Positions 42,242 through 49,506 of a stretch of 64,000 nt of DNA are shown here, piece by piece. The translations under genes were made by a program, and so were the position numbers. Source of the DNA: Mesorhizobium sp. (GTDB lineage: Bacteria; Pseudomonadota; Alphaproteobacteria; Rhizobiales; Rhizobiaceae); contig SUGL01000026.1 in the NCBI GenBank assembly GCA_004963905.1, positions 35,429-99,428 on the forward strand, read 5' to 3'. The notes beneath the pieces were generated by a model. It was not told the origin of the DNA and made no database searches. It saw nothing but the letters and a program-made list of their open reading frames with translations. The first letter of the stretch is position 1, and each line of letters begins with the position of its first letter.

Positions 42242-42529
42242 ATGGTCGAAATCGCCTCTGAAACGGTTCTGCGGATGGCGGACGACGCTTCCGTGCAGCA
42301 TGTCGGCGACGGCGCGGTCGTGCTTCTGGCACGCAGCGGCCAGCTCTACACCTGCAATGGCACCACCGAGGCCTTTCTCGACAAGATCGATGGCGTGCGC
42401 AGCCTCGACCAGGTCGTCAATCTCCTGTCGGACGAATTCGAAGTCGACAAGGCGACGCTCGACCAGGACATGGCGGCACTCGCCGCCGAGCTGGTGGCGG
42501 AAGGCATCCTGGTCGACCCGGGCGCGTGA
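42242..42529 (+). CDS. PqqD-like protein of the second RiPP-like island
   Basis: This 95-residue protein has the PqqD/RRE pattern: VQHVGDGAVVLLARSGQLYTCNGTTEAFLDKIDG followed by VNLLSDEFEVDKATLDQDMAALAAELVAEGILV. It should bind a peptide segment. It is the first gene of a set that mirrors the accessory genes of the lasso cluster at 10-17 kb, but no motif-bearing precursor was found next to it. The ATG at 42242 is the natural start; longer upstream reading is not protein-like. Confidence 0.75.
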   Translation: MVEIASETVLRMADDASVQHVGDGAVVLLARSGQLYTCNGTTEAFLDKIDGVRSLDQVVNLLSDEFEVDKATLDQDMAALAAELVAEGILVDPGA

Positions 42530-42963
42530 TGGCCGACGGACCAATCCTGCGTGCACTGTTCGAGGTCCATTTGTGGCTCAGCGCCCGGCTGATGCCGGTG
42601 CTGATCGGCCGGCGCGACTTCGAGACGGTGTTGAAATGGGCGCCGCTCGACGCGCCCACGCCCTATCGCGGCCTGCCTTCCGCCTATATCGTCACCCGCG
42701 TCAACCGCGCGGTCCGGCATCCTTGGCTGATGCGCGACCGCAGATGCCTGCGAGAAGGGCTGCTCGGCTTCCGTTTCCTGCGCTTGGCCGGTTTCGACCC
42801 CGAGCTGCGCTTCGGCGTCGATTCAAAGTCGATGCATGCGCCGCGCCTGTCGGCACATTGCTGGGTCTGCCTCGACGGCAAGCCGGTGGTCAGCGACAGC
42901 CTGCCCGGCATGGTCGAGATCTATCGCTACCATGCCGATACGGCCGGGGCGCGCGCCGCTTGA
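42529..42963 (+). CDS. Lasso B2-like protease of the second island
   Basis: This 144-residue homologue of the transglutaminase-like B2 proteases has a triad read as Cys73 (DRRCLREG), His110 (LSAHCWV) and Asp116 (CLDGKPV). Residues 60-80 and 105-120 align in spacing with the lasso B2 at 14989-15405. The start codon overlaps the PqqD stop (TGATG), so the pair is coupled. An uncharacterised peptide or protein, not necessarily a lasso precursor, would be the substrate. Confidence 0.75.
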   Translation: MADGPILRALFEVHLWLSARLMPVLIGRRDFETVLKWAPLDAPTPYRGLPSAYIVTRVNRAVRHPWLMRDRRCLREGLLGFRFLRLAGFDPELRFGVDSKSMHAPRLSAHCWVCLDGKPVVSDSLPGMVEIYRYHADTAGARAA

Positions 42964-43946
42964 CCGGCGCGGCATCCTCCTTCCGCTATGACCTCAACGG
43001 CCAGGTCATCTCCGTGTCGGCGTCGCGCCCCGAGCTCTGGCCGAGCTTCGACCTGATGCTCGGCACGTTGCGCGTCGATGAAGCGGTCGAACCCGGTTTT
43101 CGCATCAACATCGTCGAAACGTCTGCATTGTCCGAAAATCCGGAAGGAAAGCTCGCCTTCGACGGCGAAGCGCCGCTGGACGGCCATTGCCGGATCATCG
43201 ACGCCGGCGACGTCGTTTATCTGGTCTTTCCCGGTCTCCAGACGGCGTCGATCCATGCCGACAAGGGCTGGGCCGATATCCGCGTCCACCCCGACGGCAA
43301 GGTCAAATGGACGCTGCTGATGATGGTGCTGGATGCCGCGCTCGACGCCGGCGGCCAGCACATGCTCCATACCGCCGGCCTGACGCTGCCCGGCCGCGAG
43401 GCGCTGGTGCTGATTCATGCGCCGAGCGGCACCGGCAAGTCGACGACGTCAATGGCGCTGGCATCGCAGGGCTTCGGCCTTTGCTCGGACGATGTGATGA
43501 TCCTCAGCGCTGCGCCAAGCGGCACCACGGCCTGGGGCATGCCGCGCAAGGTGAAGATCCACCGCAACACCGCGGCGATGCTGCCGTTCCTCTCGCTCTG
43601 CCTCGGCGAGACATGGGACGCCGAGGGCGAGCAGGCCGTCTCCCTTGAGCGGCTGGGCGAAATCATCCGCATCGAGGATGTTCGCGCCAGGCCTGTCGCG
43701 GCGCTCCTGCATCTGGCGCGCTCGGCCGATGGCCGGACCCGGCTCATGCCCTTGGCCAGGACCGACGCGATGGTGGCTTTAGCCACCGACAATGTCAGGA
43801 CCGGCCTGACCGGCCTCCTGCCGATGCAGAAACGGCGCATGGCGGCGATCGCGGCGCTGGTCAAGGCGGTCCCGACCTTCACCCTGGAAGTCGGCGCGAG
43901 GCCGGCGGATGCGGCGGCGCTGATCCGCGCCACGCTGGAGGAGTAG
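42960..43946 (+). CDS. HPr-kinase-like protein of the second island
   Basis: This 328-residue protein has the P-loop APSGTGKST at 154-162, preceded by LHTAGLTLPGREALVLIH, and the acidic pair LCSDDVMIL at 177-178. It resembles the lasso kinase at 12077-13066 in length and motif order. The likely start is TTG at 42960, overlapping the B2 stop; the first protein-like residues follow at once and there is no ATG nearby. With the PqqD- and B2-like genes it forms a tight three-gene unit. The phosphorylated target is unknown. Confidence 0.72.
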   Translation: MTGAASSFRYDLNGQVISVSASRPELWPSFDLMLGTLRVDEAVEPGFRINIVETSALSENPEGKLAFDGEAPLDGHCRIIDAGDVVYLVFPGLQTASIHADKGWADIRVHPDGKVKWTLLMMVLDAALDAGGQHMLHTAGLTLPGREALVLIHAPSGTGKSTTSMALASQGFGLCSDDVMILSAAPSGTTAWGMPRKVKIHRNTAAMLPFLSLCLGETWDAEGEQAVSLERLGEIIRIEDVRARPVAALLHLARSADGRTRLMPLARTDAMVALATDNVRTGLTGLLPMQKRRMAAIAALVKAVPTFTLEVGARPADAAALIRATLEE

Positions 43947-43962
43947 AGTTTTCCACGGGCGC

Positions 43963-44988
43963 TCACGCAGCGTAGCGTCTCGCCCGGGCCAGCCGCTGGA
44001 CCCAGCGGAAGGCATCGCGGCTGAGGCGCGAGCGCATCTTGTCCCGCGAATTGACCCTGAGCAGCATGTTGCCGGTGATCAGCCACTTGGCGAGCCGTAT
44101 CGCGAGATCGGGCCTGATGCGGTTGGCAAGCGCGATCGCGCGCGGCTCGTCGAACAGGCGCCCGGTCACGTTCAGCACCGTCGCCAGCTCGAGCTCGATG
44201 CCGGTCATGAGCGCGGCCTCGAGCAGCCGCGTTTCCGCCTCCGGCGATTGCGGTGCGCGCACGCCCTGCAGCACGTCGACACAGAGCTGCAGCCGATGGA
44301 ATTTGTGGCCGCCGGCGGCGTGAACGATGGCGATAGTGAGCAGCGCCGCCGGCGTGTCGGCCTCGCCTCCATCGATGACCTGCAGCTCACGAAAGCCGAG
44401 CGACAGCCGCCGCCGCATGCCGGTGTCATGCACCAGGTTGCCGTGGAGCTCGATCAGCAGGCTGGAGTTCTCCTTCTCCAGCCACTTGAACTCCTGCAAC
44501 TCGTGCGACTCGGCCTCGCCGCTGGCAAGCTCGAAGCCGCAGCCGGCGATCACGCTATTGGCTTCTGCGATGCTGGCGGGGTCGACGAGGATGTCTATGT
44601 CGGTGAACGGCCGGTCGGCGGCATGGCGGTAGAGCTTGCGCGCGAAGACCGGACCTTTGACGATGCGGGCGGCAACGCCCTTCGCCGCCAAGGCCTTCAT
44701 TATCCGCTCGCCGTGATATTGCAGCAGCATCGACTGCCCGGCCGCAAGCGTCGCCTGGTCGCGCAATTCGGCCAGCTTCTGCCGCAAGGCCGTATCTGCC
44801 GGCAGGTTGGCGTCACCGATTTCCCGAAGCTTGCGCAGCATGATCGGCAGCACGCCGTGGAACTCGGCATTGGCAAGCAGTGCCATGAGGCTGCTTGCCG
44901 AAAGAGTCCACTTCCCGTCAGCCGGCGCTTCGGGGTCGGCAAAGTCGAGCAGCAATTTTTCTTCGGCAGGCGAAAGCGGTGGCAGCAT
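43963..44988 (-). CDS. Nucleotidyltransferase-fold protein of the second island
   Basis: This 341-residue protein of the same family as the one at 16504-17661 has RIVKGPVFARKLY at residues 108-120 and RPFTDIDILVDPAS at 126-139. These supply the KG turn and the Asp pair expected of the fold. It is convergent with the kinase gene, 16 bases apart. The co-occurrence of a kinase and this family in both places suggests that they act in sequence on one molecule. Confidence 0.72.
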   Translation of the reverse strand: MLPPLSPAEEKLLLDFADPEAPADGKWTLSASSLMALLANAEFHGVLPIMLRKLREIGDANLPADTALRQKLAELRDQATLAAGQSMLLQYHGERIMKALAAKGVAARIVKGPVFARKLYRHAADRPFTDIDILVDPASIAEANSVIAGCGFELASGEAESHELQEFKWLEKENSSLLIELHGNLVHDTGMRRRLSLGFRELQVIDGGEADTPAALLTIAIVHAAGGHKFHRLQLCVDVLQGVRAPQSPEAETRLLEAALMTGIELELATVLNVTGRLFDEPRAIALANRIRPDLAIRLAKWLITGNMLLRVNSRDKMRSRLSRDAFRWVQRLARARRYAA

Positions 44989-45063
44989 CGACCGGGCAAT
45001 GTTCGCGAATGGCTTGCAAGCGCGAACATGGTCGCAGAAAAGTGTGAGGCAAGCCAGCGAAGG

Positions 45064-46050
45064 CTACATCCCCCAGCGCAGCGCCGCCGTGCGCACCGGC
45101 GCGTCCCACAGCGCCGTCATTTCCCGGTCGAGCATCGCCAGCGTGATCGAGCATCCAGCCATGTCGAGCGAGGTGACATAGGAGCCGACCAGCGAGCGGA
45201 CCACCGTCACGCCGCTCTTCTCGAAGATTTTGCGTGCGCTGTTGTACATCAAGTAAAGCTCCATCGACGGCGTGGCGCCGAAGCCGTTGACGAACAGCAG
45301 CGCCGGTCCCTTGGCGCGGTCGCCCAGGTCGCCGACGATCGCCGCGCAAACCTCCTCGGCGATGGCGTCGGCGCTCTTCAGCGCATCGCGCCGCCGGCCG
45401 GGCTCGCCATGGATGCCGACGCCGAATTCCATTTCGTTGTCGCCGATCTCGAAAGTCGGCCGGCCCGCCGCGGGCACTGTGCAGCTGGTGAGCGCCACGC
45501 CCATCGAGCGCGTCGCACCGTTGACGCGATCGCCCAGCGCCTTGAGTTCGGGCAAGGCCACGCCTTGCTCGGCCGCGGCGCCGACGATTTTTTCCACCAC
45601 CAGCGTGCCGGCGACGCCACGCCGCCCCGTGGTGTAGGACGAATTCTCGACCGCGACGTCGTCATTGGTCACCACCTGCAGCACGCCTTCCGACATTTCG
45701 GCGGCCATGTCGAAATTCATCACGTCGCCTTCGTAGTTCTTGACGATGAACAGGCAGCCGGCGCCGGTGTCGACCGCCTGCACGGCCGCCAGCATCTGGT
45801 CCGGCGTCGGCGAGGTGAAGACCTGGCCGGGGCAGGCGGCGTCCAGCATGCCGTGGCCGACCAGCCCGCCATGCAGCGGCTCATGGCCGGAGCCGCCGCC
45901 GGAGATCAGCGCCACCTTGCCCGGTTTCAGTTCTCTGCGGCGGACGAATTTGTGGTCGTCGCCGAGCATGAGGATGTCGGAATGCGCGGCGACGAAGCCG
46001 TCCAGGCTTTCGGTGAGCACCGTGTCCACCGAATTCAGAAACTTCTTCAT
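45064..46050 (-). CDS. dhaK: PTS-dependent dihydroxyacetone kinase subunit DhaK
   Basis: This 328-residue DAK1-domain protein holds the ketone substrate as a hemiaminal. The substrate-binding loop SGGGSGHEPLHGGLVGHGML and the covalent histidine motif GVGIHGEPG are both present. DhaK receives the phosphate from DhaL-ADP. The ATG at 46050 has GGGAGGA upstream. It is the last gene of the minus-strand operon that also encodes DhaL, DhaM, HPr and EI. A palindrome (46086-46126) separates it from the preceding gene. Confidence 0.9.
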   Translation of the reverse strand: MKKFLNSVDTVLTESLDGFVAAHSDILMLGDDHKFVRRRELKPGKVALISGGGSGHEPLHGGLVGHGMLDAACPGQVFTSPTPDQMLAAVQAVDTGAGCLFIVKNYEGDVMNFDMAAEMSEGVLQVVTNDDVAVENSSYTTGRRGVAGTLVVEKIVGAAAEQGVALPELKALGDRVNGATRSMGVALTSCTVPAAGRPTFEIGDNEMEFGVGIHGEPGRRRDALKSADAIAEEVCAAIVGDLGDRAKGPALLFVNGFGATPSMELYLMYNSARKIFEKSGVTVVRSLVGSYVTSLDMAGCSITLAMLDREMTALWDAPVRTAALRWGM

Positions 46051-46085
46051 GGCCGTCCTCCCGAATAGCCTTGGATCCGATATGC

Positions 46086-46126
46086 GCAATTCCAGGAAAG
46101 TCGCCACACGCTGTTCCTGGAATTGC
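46086..46126. repeat. Inverted repeat between dhaK and the preceding gene
   Basis: 13-bp perfect arms GCAATTCCAGGAA (46086-46098) and TTCCTGGAATTGC (46114-46126). It resembles rhizobial REP-like elements. It lies within the operon and could protect the upstream mRNA segment or lower dhaK expression. Confidence 0.6.
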
Positions 46127-46130
46127 TTTG

Positions 46131-46562
46131 TCAGCCGCTGCCCTTGCCGGCGATGCTGGTGATCTTCTGGATGAATTCGTTGATCGCCCGGTCGAGCGCG
46201 GCATTCTGCTTGTCGTCGCCGAAATCCGGCACGATGAGCGAGACGTGGCGTGTCTTGCGCGGGCCCGAGGCTGCCGGCATCTTGCCGGGATGCGCCTGGT
46301 GATAGGCGACCAGAAACTGGTCACGCTCGGCCGGGCTGAAATGGCAGACCGTGAAGATAGAAGGCAAATGCTTCGACGGAATGGGGATCGAATAGGCAGG
46401 GCTCGAGATCTGCGTTACGAAGCTGCGGTGCTTGCCGAGCGCATCGGCAAGCCGCTGGCGCATGCCGGAAGGCCGCTGGTCGATGACCTGCGACAGGATC
46501 GTCTTGTAGGCGCGGATCGCGTCTTCCGAGCCGGCTTCCTGTATCTTGGCTGCCTTGGCCAT
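46131..46562 (-). CDS. Hypothetical protein of the dha operon, possible DNA-binding
   Basis: This 143-residue protein is not assigned to a known family. The stretch GMRQRLADALGKHRSFVTQI followed by FSPAERDQFLVAYHQAHPG looks like a helix-turn-helix of the Xre/lambda-repressor type. The C-terminal part (RHVSLIVPDFGDDKQNAALDRAINEFIQKI) is a strand plus helix. The ATG at 46562 lies 7 bases after the EI stop, so it is co-transcribed with the PTS genes. It might regulate the operon, but this rests on pattern only. Confidence 0.55.
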   Translation of the reverse strand: MAKAAKIQEAGSEDAIRAYKTILSQVIDQRPSGMRQRLADALGKHRSFVTQISSPAYSIPIPSKHLPSIFTVCHFSPAERDQFLVAYHQAHPGKMPAASGPRKTRHVSLIVPDFGDDKQNAALDRAINEFIQKITSIAGKGSG

Positions 46563-46569
46563 GCCGCGC

Positions 46570-48144
46570 TTACACCGAAACCTCCGCGATCGCCGCCTTG
46601 GCCATCGCGAGTTGCGCCGGAGCCACCGAAAGATCGCGCAGGCCGGCCTCGAGCAGGGCCGGGATGGCGGCGGGATCGCCGCCGGCGTCACCGCAGAGGC
46701 TGACCGGAATGCCTTTCTCCCGTCCGAAATGGGTCACCGACTCGATCAGCCGCAGCACCGCCGGATGGCGGATCGAATTCAGATGCGCGACGGCGGCATT
46801 GTCGCGTGCCGCCGCCATCACATATTGCGTGAGATCATTGGAGCCGATCGAGAAGAAGGCGACATCGGCGAACGCCTCCGGCGCTATCGCCACCGACGGC
46901 ACTTCGACCATGATGCCGAGCGGCGGCAGCTTATGTGCAACGCCGCGCGTGGCAAGCGCCGCCTGCTCTTCGGCGAACAGCGCCGCGGCTTGGGCATATT
47001 CTTCGGCGGTGGCGATCATCGGGAACATGACCTTCAGATTGCCGTGTATGGCGGCGCGCAGCAATGCCCGGATTTGCACCCGGAAGATGTCGCGCCGTGC
47101 CAGCGACAGCCTAATGCCGCGCAAACCCAGAAACGGGTTGGTCTCCTCGACGGTGAAGCCTGGGATCGGCTTGTCGCCGCCGGCATCGACGGTGCGGATG
47201 GTCACCGGTTTTTCGCCCGCCCACTCCAGCACCTTGCGATAGGCTTGGTATTGCGTCTCCTCGTCCGGCAGCGACTTGCCGAACAGGAATTCCGTCCGCA
47301 TCAGGCCGACGCCGTCGCAGGTCTCGATATCGATGCTGTCGACATCGGATGGATAGGCGATGTTCACCTGCACCCGCACGGGCGTGCCGGCTTTGGTCAC
47401 GGCCGGCCGGGCGAGGAAAGTCTGTGCCTTGCCCTGTCGCGCCGCGAAGGAGGCGGACGACAGCCGGAACGCCTCGACCTCCGCCGGCGAAGGTGAGATC
47501 ACGATCTCGCCATGCTCGGCGTCGAGCAGCACGACCCCTGACGGTTTCTCCGCAAAAGCGCCAAGCGCCACCACCATCGGCACGCCGCGCGAGCGCGCCA
47601 GCATGGCGACATGGCTGGCCGTGCTGCCGGCCTCGAGCGCGATGCCGCCGCCGCGACTCCAATCCGTTTCCAGGAAGCGCGTCGGCGCGATATCGGTGCC
47701 ATAAAGGATCGCGCCTTGCGGCGCGACGGCTTCCCAATCCTCGCTCAGCGCCCGCAGCACCTGGTCGCGGATGTCGCGCAAATCCGCGGCGCGCGCGCGG
47801 AAATAATCCTGGTCGGAAGCCTCGTAGCCGGCAATCTCGGCATCCAGCGCCTGCCGCCAGGCAAGATCGGCCGGCGCTCCGGACCCGATCACCGCGAAAG
47901 CCGGACCGCTCAGCGCATCGTCCTCCAGCATGGCGATGTGGAATTCGAGAATGCCGGCGGCATCGCCATCGGCGGTTTCGACAAGCGAGGTCAGCCGGCT
48001 CACCGCCTTGCCGATCGCCTCCTTCAGCGCTGCCTTCTCTTCTGCGGCACTCGCCTTGGATTTGTAACCGGCGGGTGGGCGGTCGAGGTCGAACAACGGC
48101 CCTTCGGCATAGCCGGCAGAGGCTGGAATGCCCTCAAGCCGCAT
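46570..48144 (-). CDS. PTS enzyme I (phosphoenolpyruvate-protein phosphotransferase)
   Basis: This 524-residue cytoplasmic enzyme transfers phosphate from PEP to HPr. The active-site histidine is in EAGSTASHVAMLARSRGVP. The PEP-binding barrel shows GVGLMRTEFLF, IRTVDAGGDKP, NPFLGLRGIRL, MFPMIAT and FFSIGSNDLTQY. It is near the minimal EI length of about 570, with no GAF or extra domains. The ATG at 48144 has AAGGA upstream. In this context it powers the DhaM-DhaL-DhaK chain and not a sugar permease. Confidence 0.88.
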   Translation of the reverse strand: MRLEGIPASAGYAEGPLFDLDRPPAGYKSKASAAEEKAALKEAIGKAVSRLTSLVETADGDAAGILEFHIAMLEDDALSGPAFAVIGSGAPADLAWRQALDAEIAGYEASDQDYFRARAADLRDIRDQVLRALSEDWEAVAPQGAILYGTDIAPTRFLETDWSRGGGIALEAGSTASHVAMLARSRGVPMVVALGAFAEKPSGVVLLDAEHGEIVISPSPAEVEAFRLSSASFAARQGKAQTFLARPAVTKAGTPVRVQVNIAYPSDVDSIDIETCDGVGLMRTEFLFGKSLPDEETQYQAYRKVLEWAGEKPVTIRTVDAGGDKPIPGFTVEETNPFLGLRGIRLSLARRDIFRVQIRALLRAAIHGNLKVMFPMIATAEEYAQAAALFAEEQAALATRGVAHKLPPLGIMVEVPSVAIAPEAFADVAFFSIGSNDLTQYVMAAARDNAAVAHLNSIRHPAVLRLIESVTHFGREKGIPVSLCGDAGGDPAAIPALLEAGLRDLSVAPAQLAMAKAAIAEVSV

Positions 48145-48185
48145 GACCCGCGTTCCTTGCGGTCGGGGAACTGGGCTGGCTTGCG

Positions 48186-48488
48186 TCAAGCGGAGCGGGC
48201 ATGGTCCGCATCCTCGTCGAAATCGCGCTGCACCAGATCGACCAGCGCGCCGACTGCTTCCTGGGCGCCGTCACCTCTTGCCCGTATGTGCAGCACGGTT
48301 CCCTTCGGCGCCTTGGCCGCCATCACCTTGACGATGCTCTTGGCGTCGAACCACGGACCGTTGGCGGCCACCGCTACTTCCACCTCGGCGGCGAACGACT
48401 TTGCGAGCTTGGTGAACTTCACCGAAGGACGCGCGTGCAGCCCCACCTCGTGGGTGATCAGGACCGTGGCTTCGGCGGATGCGGACAT
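48186..48488 (-). CDS. HPr phosphocarrier protein
   Basis: This 100-residue protein contains the HPr active site GLHARPSVKF, with the phosphorylated His, and the surface GPWFDAKSIVKVMAAKAPKG, the region of Ser46 in other HPrs. It passes phosphate from EI to DhaM. In some bacteria HPr and DhaM are fused; here they are separate adjacent genes. The C-terminal acidic tail (RDFDEDADHARSA) is unusual but short. Confidence 0.88.
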   Translation of the reverse strand: MSASAEATVLITHEVGLHARPSVKFTKLAKSFAAEVEVAVAANGPWFDAKSIVKVMAAKAPKGTVLHIRARGDGAQEAVGALVDLVQRDFDEDADHARSA

Positions 48489-48507
48489 TCAGTCGGTTCC
48501 CGTTCAC

Positions 48508-48897
48508 TCACGACGGCGACAATTCATGCGCCGTCGCCACCACTTCCTTGAGCGAGGCGCCGCCGGAGGCCTCGGTCGCCGCCATCACCGCGCCCTCGAC
48601 GATCGGCGCGTTGCAGACGACGATCTTGTGCGAGCGTGGCTCGCCGATCATCTCGACCGCCATCTCGCTGTTGGTCTCGGCTCCGCCGAGATCGACCAGG
48701 ATGGCGACGCCGGCTTCCGACCAGGCCTTGTCGATCGCGCCCATGATCGCCTCGACGCTGGTGCCGAGCCCGCCATGGCCGTTTCCGCCGCACCATGCAA
48801 GCGGCACTTCGTCGCCCACCATCTGGCGCACCATGTCGGCCGTGCCCTCGGCGACCAGCGGCGAATGCGATACGATGACGATGCCGACATTGCTCAT
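48508..48897 (-). CDS. dhaM: PTS-dependent dihydroxyacetone kinase phosphotransferase DhaM
   Basis: This 129-residue EIIA-mannose-like domain has the active histidine in VGIVIVSHSPLVAEGTADM. ILVDLGGAETNSEMAVEMI follows. It carries phosphate from HPr to the ADP bound in DhaL. It is a minimal DhaM without the HPr and EI domains found in E. coli; those are separate genes just downstream. Its start overlaps the dhaL stop (TGATG). Confidence 0.87.
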   Translation of the reverse strand: MSNVGIVIVSHSPLVAEGTADMVRQMVGDEVPLAWCGGNGHGGLGTSVEAIMGAIDKAWSEAGVAILVDLGGAETNSEMAVEMIGEPRSHKIVVCNAPIVEGAVMAATEASGGASLKEVVATAHELSPS

Positions 48898-49496
48898 CAA
48901 TTACCCTCGATCGCTTCAGCGACTGCGCGCACCAAGAGCGCGGTCGAGCGCGCCCCGGCGTCCATATGCCCGATCGAGCGCTCTCCCAGGAAGGAGGCGC
49001 GCCCGCGCAGGGCCTTCATCGGCACGGTGGCGTCGGCCGCCTTGTCGGCTGCATCGGCGATTCCGGTGGCCGTCTTGCCCTGCGCCAGCGCCTCATACAC
49101 CGGTTGCAGCACGTCGAGCATGGTTTTTTGCCCGGGCTGCGATTTGCCGCGCGCCGAAACCGCCTCGATCGCCTTGCCGAGCGCCGCCGTCAGCGCGGCG
49201 CGGTCCGGCGCCGGCGGCAACTCCTTGCCGAGCGCCATGAACAGCGTGCCGAACAGGGGCCCGGAGGCGCCGCCGACTGTCATCACCAGCTTGGTGCCGA
49301 CCGCCTTCAGCGCGTCCGGCAGCGGTTTTGCCGTGATTGCTTGGGCCTCGGCGCGCACGGCTTCGAAGCCGCGCTTCATGTTCAACCCATGGTCGCCGTC
49401 GCCGATCGCCTGGTCGAGCGCGGTCAACTCGTCGGCATGCGCCGCGATCGTATCCGCCGCCGCCGCGATCAATCGAGAGAATTCGGATGCGGGCAT
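48897..49496 (-). CDS. dhaL: Dihydroxyacetone kinase ADP-binding subunit DhaL
   Basis: This 199-residue DAK2-domain protein has the nucleotide/metal site LDQAIGDGDHGLNMKRGFEAV (three Asp residues) and GGASGPLFGTLFMA. GQKTMLDVLQPV and GRASFLGERSIGHMDAGA match the remaining family motifs. In PTS systems DhaL keeps ADP as a cofactor that is rephosphorylated by DhaM. The ATG at 49496 has AAGGA upstream. Confidence 0.9.
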   Translation of the reverse strand: MPASEFSRLIAAAADTIAAHADELTALDQAIGDGDHGLNMKRGFEAVRAEAQAITAKPLPDALKAVGTKLVMTVGGASGPLFGTLFMALGKELPPAPDRAALTAALGKAIEAVSARGKSQPGQKTMLDVLQPVYEALAQGKTATGIADAADKAADATVPMKALRGRASFLGERSIGHMDAGARSTALLVRAVAEAIEGN

Positions 49497-49506
49497 TCTC
49501 TGTCCT

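Noticed and set aside
44248-46068. Plus-strand open frame of 606 codons
   Set aside because: Antisense to the nucleotidyltransferase and dhaK; the translation is Arg/His/Gln-rich without family motifs.
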